From: VXNE01 sp965205735
GTDB taxonomy: Bacteria; Pseudomonadota; Gammaproteobacteria; Pseudomonadales; Azotimanducaceae
NCBI GenBank assembly: GCA_965205735.1
Contig: OZ242179.1
Location: 4,030,001-4,094,000 of the forward strand
DNA: 64,000 bases
Direction: 5' to 3'
Under the pieces are notes generated by a model. It made no database searches and had not been told where the DNA came from. It saw nothing but the letters and a program-made list of their open reading frames with translations. The translations under genes were made by a program, and so were the position numbers. Shown one piece after another: positions 51,267 to 59,790 of the stretch (position 1 is its first letter; each line of letters starts with the position of its first letter).

Positions 51267-52790
51267 TTATGCGGGCGACTCGTCGTCGACTCCAGCCAGC
51301 GTGATCTTGAAGGCGGCGCCGGTCTTCGCCGGAACCAGCTCGATCGTACCGCCCGCCGCGCGCAGCAGCGAGCGGCTGATCGCAAGCCCGAGGCCCGTAC
51401 CGCCGTCGTCGCGCCGGGTGGTGAAGAACGGTTCGAAAATCCGGCTCTGATTCCCATCGGATATCCCGGGACCGTCGTCTTCCACCCAGACTTCGACGCT
51501 ATCCCCATGCGCCTCGGCGCGCACGTCTATTTGCGATGCGCCGTGCTCGCGCGCGTTGTTTACCAGGTTTTTCAGCGCGGCTTCCAGCGACTCGCGGCGA
51601 ATGTGCGCGCGAACGCTGGCATCGGGTGGAGCGCGCACCGTGGCGTGATCCAGGCTTCGGGCGACATCCAGCACGTCAGAGATCTCGTCGCCGGTGCCGA
51701 TGTCGGCCTGGGCCAGTTCCAGCAGACGCAACATCAGGCGATTCAGCCGGTCCACGTCCGAGCGGGCGTTGTCGAGGAAGCGTTTTCTTTGCGCGGTCGT
51801 CATTTCGTCGAGATGGTCGTACAGCACCTCAACGGTCCCGCGTAGCGCCGTCAGCGGCGTCTTGAATTCGTGGCTCACGTGCTGGGCGAAGTCGCGCAGG
51901 TACAAGGTCCGCTGCTGCAGATTCCTTGCCATGGCCGCGACGCTGTCCGAGAGACGCGCGATCTCGACCACGCGGTACGGACGCTTCGCTTCGAACTCCG
52001 CGGTTTCGCCCGCGGCGAGGCGTTCGGCGCCTCGGGCGATGCGATGTATCGGAATGACAAGCGTGCGGGACGCGAACAGCGCGATGCCCACCACCACGGC
52101 CAGGACAAGCACCGCCGCCTGGAGCAGGAGATAACGTTTCGCATACAAGGTGTCGACGATGTTGACCGGCGCCCTCGAAAGCACCACGGCACCAACAATT
52201 TGGTCGTTTGACAGGATCGGGCTCGCGACGAAGGCCAGGATCCCGCCACCGCGGCCGATCGGCGGCGGATCGTGTTCAGGTTCGCGACGACGCAATCGGC
52301 TGCTGTCGACACCCGCAAGCGCTTCAACCACCTCGTCGCTGTGGGAGATCGACAGCCCCAGATCCGCATCGGTCGTGGCTACCACAACGCCGCTTGCATC
52401 GGTCACGCGCACGCTCGCCAGGGCGACGGTTTGTGCGTCCTTCAGCACCGGCGTCAAATCGGCGCCGGCGCGCAGCGCCGCGGGGTCCGCCGCCGGGCCA
52501 GCGGCGGCCGGCGGGAACGGCGGATAGACGGGAGATTCGACGAAGTCGAGCTGTGGCAGGCGAGGTCCTTGTGGCGATGCGTCAGAATGTGTCGCAGCGG
52601 CGCCGAGCGCCTTGTTGTAGGCGGCGCGGTACGACGCGGAGATAAATGCGGCCTGGGTGATCAGCGCGGATTCAGTCTGGCGCAAAAGAGCGCTCTCATA
52701 CAGGCGTAGGACCTGGAGACTCGCGACAGGAAGAACCAGGACGAACAGGCTGACGACGAGGAGGACCGTTCGAAGCCGGAGCCGGAACAT
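51267..52790 (-). CDS. Sensor histidine kinase
   Basis: 507 residues. An N-terminal membrane helix (about residues 8-30), a periplasmic sensor region of about 180 residues, and a second helix (LQAAVLVLAVVVGIALFAS) precede a HAMP linker. The HisKA box is FAQHVSHEFKTPLTALRG with the phospho-acceptor His, followed by the ATPase boxes NLVNNAREHG, VEDDGPGIS and GGTGLGLAISRSLL. It autophosphorylates on an unknown periplasmic stimulus and passes phosphate to the response regulator encoded directly upstream. Its ATG overlaps the regulator stop by one base (TGATG). Confidence 0.92.
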   Translation of the reverse strand: MFRLRLRTVLLVVSLFVLVLPVASLQVLRLYESALLRQTESALITQAAFISASYRAAYNKALGAAATHSDASPQGPRLPQLDFVESPVYPPFPPAAAGPAADPAALRAGADLTPVLKDAQTVALASVRVTDASGVVVATTDADLGLSISHSDEVVEALAGVDSSRLRRREPEHDPPPIGRGGGILAFVASPILSNDQIVGAVVLSRAPVNIVDTLYAKRYLLLQAAVLVLAVVVGIALFASRTLVIPIHRIARGAERLAAGETAEFEAKRPYRVVEIARLSDSVAAMARNLQQRTLYLRDFAQHVSHEFKTPLTALRGTVEVLYDHLDEMTTAQRKRFLDNARSDVDRLNRLMLRLLELAQADIGTGDEISDVLDVARSLDHATVRAPPDASVRAHIRRESLEAALKNLVNNAREHGASQIDVRAEAHGDSVEVWVEDDGPGISDGNQSRIFEPFFTTRRDDGGTGLGLAISRSLLRAAGGTIELVPAKTGAAFKITLAGVDDESPA

Positions 52791-53476
52791 CAGTCGAAGC
52801 TGAGACGGTAGCCGACGCCGTGTACCGTGTGGATGGGATCGGCACCGGCCGCGCGCAACTTCTCCCGCAGGCGTCGGATGTGGCTGTCGATCGTGCGGTC
52901 GCTGACCACGCGGCGCTTTAGGTAGGCGCCCCGCATGAGCGTCTCACGGTTCACCGTATTGCCGGCGTGCCGTCCGAGCGTGGACAACATGCCGAACTCC
53001 GTACCTGTCAGAGTCAGCACCTTGCCATCGAGATACGCCAGCCTTGCTCCGGGGTCGATGCGGAGCGGCCCTGTCTCGATGGCTCCCGCGTCGATCGGCT
53101 CCAAGGCGTCGATTCGGCGGAACATGGCCTGAACGCGGGCGAGGAGTTCGCGTGGGCTGAAGGGTTTGGTGACATAGTCGTCGCCGCCGGCGTCCAGCCC
53201 GATAATGCGGTCCACCACCGCATCCTTGGAGGACAGGAACAGGATGGGCACGTTGGAGGTGCGGCGAATAGCCCGGCAAACGTCGATGCCTTCGAGTTCC
53301 GGCATGAGGATGTCGAGCAGAATGAGGTCGGGGGCATCGGACTCGGCGATATCGAGTGCCTCGCGCCCGTCTGCGGCTTCCAGCACTTCGAAACCGGCAC
53401 GGCGGATCGTGAAGGACACGACGTCCCGGATGTGCGCATCGTCGTCGACGATAAGGACTGTGCGGGGGCCGGGCAT
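52790..53476 (-). CDS. OmpR/PhoB-type response regulator
   Basis: 228 residues. The receiver has VDDDAHIRDVV, the phospho-accepting Asp in LILLDILMPELEG, and the Lys in DYVTKPFSPRELLARV. The C-terminal winged helix shows LTGTEFGMLSTLGRHAGNTV and a recognition-helix area RVVSDRTIDSHIRRLREKL. It acts as a DNA-binding transcription factor controlled by the kinase encoded just downstream. It lies 10 bases downstream of a CDF transporter gene, so metals may be part of the signal; that is inference. Confidence 0.92.
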   Translation of the reverse strand: MPGPRTVLIVDDDAHIRDVVSFTIRRAGFEVLEAADGREALDIAESDAPDLILLDILMPELEGIDVCRAIRRTSNVPILFLSSKDAVVDRIIGLDAGGDDYVTKPFSPRELLARVQAMFRRIDALEPIDAGAIETGPLRIDPGARLAYLDGKVLTLTGTEFGMLSTLGRHAGNTVNRETLMRGAYLKRRVVSDRTIDSHIRRLREKLRAAGADPIHTVHGVGYRLSFD

Positions 53477-53485
53477 GTCTGCTGG

Positions 53486-54346
53486 CTAGTCGTCCACGCA
53501 ATCGCCCCGTTCCACCTGGATGGTGGAATGGTCGATGCCGAATCTGTCTAGCAGTACGGATTTGATGTGCCCCATCGCGGTTTGTTCGTCGGTCCCGTCG
53601 ATAAGGCTGGCATGTAGTGTCAGCACCGGCTTGTCGCTGGTCAACGACCAGACGTGCACGCGATGAATGTCCCGCAATTCCTCCACGCTGGCCTCGAGCG
53701 CGGTGCGAATTTCCTCGACGCTGATGCCGGTCGGCGCGCCCTGGAGCAGGATGTGGCCGGATTCGCGCAATACCCGCCATGCGCCTCGCGAGAGAATCGC
53801 GGCAATTCCGATGGCGAGCAGCGGGTCCGCATACACCCAGTCGAACAACAGCACGAGCACGGCCGCGGCGATGGCGGCGACCGATCCGAGCAAATCGCCG
53901 AGAACGTGCAGGGCCGCGCTCTGGACGTTGAGGTTCTGCGACCCGTGCAGCATGCGGTAGACGACGATGTTGATGGCGAGACCCATGGTGCCGATGATCA
54001 ACACGGGCACGGGAAGCATGGATTCGGCCGCGCGCAGCCTGGATACCGCCTCGAACAGAATCCAGGCGACCAGGACGACGAGCGTCAACCCGTTGACAAA
54101 TGCGGCAACCACCTGAGAGCGGTGATAGCCGTAGCTCATGTCGGCGTTTGCTTCGCGCCGGGTCAGGCGCGCGGCGAACCAGGATATGCCGAGAGCGGAC
54201 GCGTCGAGCAGCATGTGCGCGGCGTCCGCGAGCAAAGTCAGCGAATTCGCGAGCAAGCCGCCGACAGCTTCGGCCAGCATGAACAGCGCAATGATGCACA
54301 ACGCGCCTAGCAAAAGGCGTTCGTCGCGATCGATCGATTGTGTCAT
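53486..54346 (-). CDS. CDF family cation (zinc/cobalt/cadmium) efflux transporter
   Basis: 286 residues with six membrane helices and a C-terminal cytoplasmic domain. The metal-site helices carry SLTLLADAAHMLLDASALG and a H-x-x-x-D pair in LHVLGDLLGSVAAIAAA. The C-terminal domain has the IHRVHVWSLTSDKPVLTLHA fold seen in CzcD/ZitB. It exports divalent metals in exchange for protons. The gene order GNAT-CDF-response regulator-kinase is compact: the GNAT stop overlaps the CDF start by four bases, and the regulator follows after 10 bases. Confidence 0.9.
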   Translation of the reverse strand: MTQSIDRDERLLLGALCIIALFMLAEAVGGLLANSLTLLADAAHMLLDASALGISWFAARLTRREANADMSYGYHRSQVVAAFVNGLTLVVLVAWILFEAVSRLRAAESMLPVPVLIIGTMGLAINIVVYRMLHGSQNLNVQSAALHVLGDLLGSVAAIAAAVLVLLFDWVYADPLLAIGIAAILSRGAWRVLRESGHILLQGAPTGISVEEIRTALEASVEELRDIHRVHVWSLTSDKPVLTLHASLIDGTDEQTAMGHIKSVLLDRFGIDHSTIQVERGDCVDD

Positions 54347-54816
54347 CGCAACTGTTTGGCCATGCGCACCGCGGTCTCGATGCCATCGTAGTAACGCGGA
54401 ATGGAAGGCCCGGATTTGTAGCCCCGTTCACGGTAGAACTTGCGGGCGCCGGAGTTTCGTTCTCGCACTTCCAACTCGATCTTCCTGATGCCCGCGACAT
54501 CGGCCGTGTGTTCCAGCCAGGCCAATAATTCGCGCGCCAACCCGCGGCGACGCATTCGTGGCCGCACGGCCAGCAGAATCAGATGGGCTTCTTCGAGGGA
54601 GTACTGCATGATGCCGAAACCGACGATGACCTTGCCGAGTGTGGTGGGTACGCGTGCGCAAAGGACGACCGTGTCCGGGCTTGCGATCAGGTTCTCGATT
54701 GCCGGCGCGCGCCAGCGCCAGCCCAGGCCGCGTTCGACGTAGTCGCGCGACATGGCGGCAAGCGTCGGCGCGTCCTGTCGGGTAGCCAACCCGAGTTCTC
54801 TGGAGACCAGTTCCAT
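54343..54816 (-). CDS. GNAT family N-acetyltransferase
   Basis: 157 residues from ATG 54816. The acetyl-CoA binding motif is VRPRMRRRGLARELLAWLE, following the LILLAVRP strand; the C-terminal part FYRERGYKSGPSIPRYYDG is typical of the fold. The protein is similar to RimI-type acetyltransferases but the substrate is not predictable. It is the first gene of a four-gene set with the CDF transporter and the two-component system, and it is divergent from the enoyl-CoA hydratase gene with an 85-base gap. Confidence 0.85.
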   Translation of the reverse strand: MELVSRELGLATRQDAPTLAAMSRDYVERGLGWRWRAPAIENLIASPDTVVLCARVPTTLGKVIVGFGIMQYSLEEAHLILLAVRPRMRRRGLARELLAWLEHTADVAGIRKIELEVRERNSGARKFYRERGYKSGPSIPRYYDGIETAVRMAKQLR

Positions 54817-54901
54817 TGTCCGATTATTGCAGAAACGCGCCTTCGCGCGGTCGCGTTGGGGCATGGTAGAGTGCCCCGCGGACTGTGCGGAAGGATCCGG
54901 C

Positions 54902-55675
54902 GTGGAATTCAAGAGGGTATCGCTCGATCTGGACGGCGCGGTCGCGGTGATGACGTTAAATCACCCCGAGGTGCTGAACGCTGTCGACGACGACATGCTG
55001 GAAGGCATGGCCGATGCTGTTGCGGAGATCCGGTCCCGGGGAACCGAGGTGCGGTGCTTCGTGATCACCGGCGCGGGGCGCGGTTTCTGCGCCGGCGCCA
55101 ATCTCTCGGAAGGAGGAAAAAAGCGCCGCAATAGACTGCGCGAGGCCTACCATCCGGTGCTGTTGGAATGGCGCGATCTCGCCATGCCCATCGTCACTGC
55201 GGTAAACGGACCGGCGGCGGGTGTCGGCATGAGTTTCGCCTTGACGGGAGACATCATCTGCGCATCAAAAAGCGCCTTCTTCCTACAGGCGTTCGCGCGC
55301 ATCGGATTGGTGCCGGACGGCGGCTCGACCTTCATACTGCCAAGGCGCATCGGTTGGAGCAGGGCGATGGAACTCTCCCTGCTGGCCGAACGCCTGCCGG
55401 CCGAGCGAGCCTTGGAGTGGGGCTTGGTGAACAGGCTGTACGAAGACAATGACGCCCTCATGGCGGGGGCTATGGAAATCGCCCGAAAGCTCGCGGCGGG
55501 ACCGAAGTCGCTCGCGATGATCCGTCACGCGTACTGGTCCACCTGGCACAGTTCCTACGAGCAGCAACTCGACCTTGAGGCGCGGTTGCAGACGGCGGCA
55601 TCGGAGACCCACGATGCGGCGGAAGGCTCCCGGGCGTTTCGCGAAAAACGCGACGCGAAGTTCACCGGAACCTAG
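54902..55675 (+). CDS. Enoyl-CoA hydratase/isomerase (crotonase) family protein
   Basis: 257 residues from GTG 54902, with GGAAGG upstream. The oxyanion-hole loops are FVITGAGRGFCAGANLSEGG and AVNGPAAGVGMSFALTGDI. The position of the usual first catalytic Glu is F/L-Q-A-F in FLQAFARIGLVPDGGSTF, where Pro-Asp replaces the second catalytic Glu, as in non-classical crotonases. It may be a hydratase, isomerase or related enzyme of fatty or aromatic acid degradation. It converges on the large CoA-transferase gene six bases later. Confidence 0.88.
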   Translation: MEFKRVSLDLDGAVAVMTLNHPEVLNAVDDDMLEGMADAVAEIRSRGTEVRCFVITGAGRGFCAGANLSEGGKKRRNRLREAYHPVLLEWRDLAMPIVTAVNGPAAGVGMSFALTGDIICASKSAFFLQAFARIGLVPDGGSTFILPRRIGWSRAMELSLLAERLPAERALEWGLVNRLYEDNDALMAGAMEIARKLAAGPKSLAMIRHAYWSTWHSSYEQQLDLEARLQTAASETHDAAEGSRAFREKRDAKFTGT

Positions 55676-55681
55676 GTCGCC

Positions 55682-58129
55682 TCAGTCGTCGAGCGTGCCG
55701 GTGATTCCGGCGGCCACAAGCGCTTCGTACTCCTGGTCGTCAAGGCCCAGTTCTTCGGCGAGCACCTCGCGGCTGTGCTGACCGACGCAAGGGGCGGGAC
55801 CGATGGGCGTCGAAGGACCCGAGGAGAATCGCCAGGGGCGTCCGGGCAGCCAGGTCTTGCCGGTCTCCGGGTGATCGACGGCGGAAATGAATCCCGATGC
55901 GAGAAAGTGCGGGTCGGGTCGAGAGTACAACTCGTATAGCGGCACGACCCTCGCGGCGGTGATGCCGAGGGCGCCGAGGGCGCGCTCCGCATCTGCGGCG
56001 TCCTGGTCCTTGCACCACTCGCCGATGAGCGCGTCCAACTCTGTTTCGTTTTCCTTTCGCAATGCCATGGTGGAAAAACGCGGATCCTTGAGCCGGGGAT
56101 CCGCGATATGCGCGGTCAGCGCGCCCCAGGCGTCATCGGTTTCCGCGGTGAGCGCGAGCCACTCGCCGCCCCGGGTCCGATAGTTGTTGTGCGGGGCGAT
56201 TCGTCCGTGGTGGTTGCCCCGTGGGCGGAGCAGGGCGTGCGTGGCATCGTATTCGAGAATCGCCTCGCCGCAGACTACCGAGACCGATTCCATCATCGAC
56301 AGGTCCACGCGCTGCGCCTCGCCCGTGCGATCTCGTTGACGCATCGCGGCCATGATCGTCGCGACAAGAAAATACCCGGCGATGGGATCGGGATAGAGGC
56401 CGCCCGAATTCTTGCCCGGGTCGCCCTCGTAGCCGTGTAACGACGAAAAGCCGGCCATCGGCTCCGTCGTCGTGCCGTTGCCCGGATACTCCCGATACGG
56501 ACCGTCCTGACCGTAGGCCGACACGGACGCCCAGATCATGCCGGGACGTAGCCGCTGCAGTTTCTCCAGCGTGATACCCCATGACGGCATTACGGCGGGG
56601 CGGAAGTTATCTACGAGGATGTCGAATCGTGGCAGCAGTCGCCAGAGAATCTCCCGGCCGCGCGGATTGCTGAGATCGAGGGTCACCTCGCGTTTGTGCA
56701 GGTTCACGGAGTTGTACAGCCCCTGGGTGTTCAGCGGATGCTGCACTCGATCCGGGTTTACGACTCCCGAGGGCACCCGGTTGCGCACCCGCCGGAACAC
56801 ATCGGGTCGGCGCGGCGATGCGATCTGCACCACGTCCGCTCCCAGGAAGGCGAGCAGTTCGGTGGCGAATGCGCCGGACCAGGCCTGGCTGAAACTCAAC
56901 ACCCGGACGCCGCTGAGCGGTCCGGCGTCGGGGTGCGTTCCGCCCGCGTTTTGCGAACGATTGGCGTCGACATTGATCTTGGCGGATGTCCTCTCCGCCA
57001 CAGCGGCCTCGCTATTGATCTCGTCGCGGTGCGCGTCGAGACGGGGCGCGGGACGGCTAAGCTGCCAGGGAGTCGGATAGAGCTTGGCTGGCGCGCCGGC
57101 AGCGCGGATAGGTTTGTCTTCGATGCGGGTTTGCACGATGAAGTCGCGCGCGACGAGTTGCGCGTTGTTGACGATGTCGTCGATGTCCTGCATCACGCCG
57201 ATGACGCACCGCAATTTCGCCAGCGCGTGGAATACGGGCCAGCGCTTGAGCGCGGGGAGCGTTCGGGTCATGGCGCGGCGCACTCCCCGCAGGTCCTGGG
57301 AATGTCGTCCAATGTCCGGCACGAGTTCCTCGCGCAGGCCGATGTCCGCCAGGTTGATGACTTCCATCGCCTGCGTCCAGTTACGGAAGTCACCCAGCGC
57401 GAAAGCCATGCGGCCGTCCGCGAGATCCCATAGTGGTCCGGGCTGGCCGCGTGGCCGACCGCCGACCGGTCCCACGGTCGAGCCTTGATCCTCGTACACG
57501 GCGCCGACGCCCCATGGATGCACCGTCAATGCGAACGCTTCGACTTCGCTCACATCGACGCGTTCGGCGCCACGGCGGACACCACGGCGACGCAGGGCGG
57601 CCGCTGCGGCAATGAAGCCGGTTACGCCGCCGACAATCCCGGCCTGGTCCAACGGCATCCGCAACGGAGCCTCGTCGCGATAGCCGTTGATGAAGGACCA
57701 GCCGACGCGGGCGCTCGCGGTCAGGTTGTTCCCCGTTCGCCCTGTCAGGGGGCCGTCGAGACCGTGCGGCGTGATGGAAAGGTGTACGGCGTCGGACCGG
57801 AGCTTTGCGAGGGAGTTTGGCAACGGCGCTTCGGCCAGCGGATCGCGGGTCATGATGATGACATCCGCCGTGCCGATCAGGGCATCGAGCGCATCCTCGC
57901 CGTCCACGACGATCGAGCGTTTGTTCCAGTTCGCATAGGCGTGCACGACGCTGCGTTCGATGCCGGGACGGTTGTCCAGAAAGGGCGGCTCGAAACGCAG
58001 CGGGTGGCCTTCCGGGGGCTCCGCCAATATCACGTCGGCTCCGAAATCGCCAAACAGGCGCGCGGCGAACGCGCCCGACAGCCGGTCGGACAGGTCCACG
58101 ACGCGAAGTCCATTGAATGCTGTCGTCAT
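55682..58129 (-). CDS. Tandem CaiB/family III CoA-transferase (two fused domains)
   Basis: 815 residues, twice the usual length of about 400. Domain 1 (about residues 1-380) starts GLRVVDLSDRLSGAFAARLFGDFGADVILAE-like, and domain 2 (about 405-815) has its own GVRVLSFSQAWSGAFATELLAFLGADV start. Both show the family III layout. The catalytic Asp position appears as DLSMMESVSVVCGEAILEY in domain 2 and DVSEVEAFALTVHPWGVG in domain 1 and should be checked. The enzyme moves CoA between carboxylic acids; the two halves may form an internal dimer, as the usual CaiB proteins are interlocked homodimers. It is encoded convergent with the enoyl-CoA hydratase, so a linked acyl-CoA pathway is possible. Confidence 0.87.
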   Translation of the reverse strand: MTTAFNGLRVVDLSDRLSGAFAARLFGDFGADVILAEPPEGHPLRFEPPFLDNRPGIERSVVHAYANWNKRSIVVDGEDALDALIGTADVIIMTRDPLAEAPLPNSLAKLRSDAVHLSITPHGLDGPLTGRTGNNLTASARVGWSFINGYRDEAPLRMPLDQAGIVGGVTGFIAAAAALRRRGVRRGAERVDVSEVEAFALTVHPWGVGAVYEDQGSTVGPVGGRPRGQPGPLWDLADGRMAFALGDFRNWTQAMEVINLADIGLREELVPDIGRHSQDLRGVRRAMTRTLPALKRWPVFHALAKLRCVIGVMQDIDDIVNNAQLVARDFIVQTRIEDKPIRAAGAPAKLYPTPWQLSRPAPRLDAHRDEINSEAAVAERTSAKINVDANRSQNAGGTHPDAGPLSGVRVLSFSQAWSGAFATELLAFLGADVVQIASPRRPDVFRRVRNRVPSGVVNPDRVQHPLNTQGLYNSVNLHKREVTLDLSNPRGREILWRLLPRFDILVDNFRPAVMPSWGITLEKLQRLRPGMIWASVSAYGQDGPYREYPGNGTTTEPMAGFSSLHGYEGDPGKNSGGLYPDPIAGYFLVATIMAAMRQRDRTGEAQRVDLSMMESVSVVCGEAILEYDATHALLRPRGNHHGRIAPHNNYRTRGGEWLALTAETDDAWGALTAHIADPRLKDPRFSTMALRKENETELDALIGEWCKDQDAADAERALGALGITAARVVPLYELYSRPDPHFLASGFISAVDHPETGKTWLPGRPWRFSSGPSTPIGPAPCVGQHSREVLAEELGLDDQEYEALVAAGITGTLDD

Positions 58130-58491
58130 ATGTGGGGGAGGTCAGGCAGGGAAGCAGTCGGCGTTACGAATTATGCCCCATCGAGGTCAAGGAAGGGCTT
58201 GCCCGCTTCCTGGTCCAAACATCCGTTCGCCTACTTCATTTCTCACGCGAGGATCCGCTCCAACCCAAGGCGCAACGAGTCACTGTCTGTTTCGCCCCAT
58301 CGCTGGACAGCGGTACACTTGATGCAACATTCGGTTCAAGGCAAGACACGCTTGGGCAGTACGACCGTTCTGGGCCACTTCCCGGGATACATCACGCTCT
58401 CCGACAAGCTTGGGGCGAGCCCGCATATCTCACCAAGGGCCGCCATGATCGCGCAGGATTTTGCCCGCGTGCGCGTGCTCGGAGCCTTCAG

Positions 58492-58526
58492 CCGGGGAGC
58501 GCGAGGGGAAACCCCTCGCAAGAAGG
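58492..58526 (+). repeat. E1 palindrome in MITE copy C
   Basis: Core GCGAGGGG, loop AAA, CCCCTCGC. It is at the same place in the MITE as in copy A, but with another loop, so either the insertion is ancestral to A and C or the site is preferred. Confidence 0.8.
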
Positions 58527-58631
58527 GAGACGGAATCATAGCCACGCCTTATGGTGTAGCGAGCATGTGCGTGCACGCGGGCAAAAGTGCCCCACAGCTG
58601 GCGCCTTCGGCTCCGCCCGTGGCCCGGCCCC

Positions 58632-58702
58632 GCTCTTCGACCATGGAACAACCGCGCCGGGTCGCTGGCGCTTCCCGGACGCGTTTGTTCCACGGCAGGC
58701 CA
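58632..58702 (+). repeat. E2 element in MITE copy C
   Basis: About 70 bases with end-near inverted arms CCATGGAACAA and TTGTTCCACGG (10 of 11 paired). Copies A and B lack it: they read GACCCCACCGTGCGAGGGCG straight through at this point. A second copy is in the sulfite-oxidase-like gene at 31187-31258, where it is part of the coding frame. Confidence 0.75.
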
Positions 58703-58810
58703 GCGAGGGCGCGGCCAGCGCAGTCTGTATCCGGCAGGACATCCAAAAATACGTACATACCTGATTGAAAACGATGACATTCAGTGACTCGACAAGCGGC
58801 TTGGTGAGAT

Positions 58811-59038
58811 ATGCGGGCCAGACTTCGATGTCGGTCCTACCGCATGGGCGACGATGGCACCCACCACCGCGTGGGCAGCGACCGGCATTTCCTGAATGAG
58901 ATGATCAGGGCTGGCGACTGTTTCATCCTCTCCGTGAACCCGCGACTCGTCCGTCCCGGCACCTGGCTGTTCCGTGAGCTGGTCCATCTCCGAGCGGGCG
59001 GTCATCGGATTCCGCGCGCTCCGGCCTGGACGCAGTAG
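58811..59038 (+). CDS. Hypothetical short protein starting in a MITE end
   Basis: 75 residues from ATG 58811, which lies inside the right terminal repeat of MITE copy C; ATG 58844 is an alternative. The later part (HFLNEMIRAGDCFILSVNPR) reads as coding sequence but matches no family I know. Its stop is 12 bases before the next gene, which has a strong ribosome site. It may be a gene whose 5' end was cut off by the MITE. Confidence 0.4.
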   Translation: MRARLRCRSYRMGDDGTHHRVGSDRHFLNEMIRAGDCFILSVNPRLVRPGTWLFRELVHLRAGGHRIPRAPAWTQ

Positions 59039-59050
59039 GGGAGGCCGCCG

Positions 59051-59554
59051 ATGCTCTTCGACCGCTCCTCGAAAGATTGGAACCCTCCACCTCCCGTCGA
59101 GGCTTTTCGGCGTCAGGTTGCTGAAGGCCTTGCCGACGGCTGGTGCGTCCACCTTGTGGCCTACGATGACGACATTCCGGAAGACCCTGCATCCATCTCC
59201 GCCGCGGTCGAAGCGAGGTCGGACCGCATACATGCCAACTTCTCGCGCCATGCTGGCGGTGACGTGGTCCTCGTCGGCTTCGGCGAGTCCGATCCGGTTC
59301 CGTTCGAAGACCTCGCCGTCGCAAAAGGGGCGCTCGACCGTAACAAACTCCTTGATTGCGCGCGTTCGGCTGATGCCGACGATCCCAGTCTCCTGACGCC
59401 CCTTGTTCCTTTCGACTGCGTCCTCCATCTCCTTCGGGGATGGCGCTGTGAACTCCACCACGACCTGAATCCTGAAAATACCGATCACGCAGCCAAACTA
59501 CGACAGCTCGCGGACGAAGTCGCCGCTGGGCTGTTCGGCGACCCCGACCATTGA
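59051..59554 (+). CDS. Hypothetical protein (167 aa)
   Basis: 167 residues from ATG 59051, preceded by GGGGAGG six bases upstream. Soluble and acidic, with a GDVVLVGFGESDPVPFEDLA segment and a C-terminal helix (DHAAKLRQLADEVAAGLF). I recognise no family. Codon third positions use more C and T than in neighbouring genes, which suggests transfer. It forms a pair with the short gene before it, right next to MITE copy C. The reverse strand is also open over this stretch but lacks a ribosome site. Confidence 0.55.
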   Translation: MLFDRSSKDWNPPPPVEAFRRQVAEGLADGWCVHLVAYDDDIPEDPASISAAVEARSDRIHANFSRHAGGDVVLVGFGESDPVPFEDLAVAKGALDRNKLLDCARSADADDPSLLTPLVPFDCVLHLLRGWRCELHHDLNPENTDHAAKLRQLADEVAAGLFGDPDH

Positions 59555-59790
59555 GGCCAGCGGCACCCGGCGCCCCTGAGAATGTTGGCCCGGGCGACTG
59601 CTGAGCGGTTGCCTCGTCGACGACCTTTTGGCTGCGGGGGCGACTGGCCCGTTTAGCAAAGGGCCTATTTGCAATCGGCATTGCGCTCCATAGAGGTCAG
59701 CGGTGGGCGGGCCGGCGCGACCTCACTTCCTGCGCGACTTTGGGCGGTTTCCATGGGAAACTCTCGCGTCGGACGATTGGAACGGGTGTC

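Larger units (their letters stand above)
58418..58818. mobile_element. MITE-like element, copy C (401 bp), with E1 and E2 inserts
   Basis: The left end AGCCCGCATATCTCACCAA and right end (reversed) GGCCCGCATATCTCACCAA are near-perfect terminal inverted repeats. The internal arms TTTTGCCCGCGTGCG and CACGCGGGCAAAA are present. E1 lies at 58492-58526 and E2 at about 58632-58702. No transposase gene. The 288 bases between the CoA-transferase start and this element hold no gene I can support; they must contain that gene's promoter. Confidence 0.85.

Noticed and set aside
58117..58764. Long plus-strand frames through the CoA-transferase upstream region and MITE copy C
   Set aside because: They owe their length to the stop-poor MITE and E1 sequence; no ribosome site and no coherent protein.
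58781..59488. Minus-strand frame of 235 codons
   Set aside because: It is opposite the 59051 gene, which has a strong ribosome site, and its N-terminal half is low in any domain signal; I prefer the plus strand, though not with certainty.
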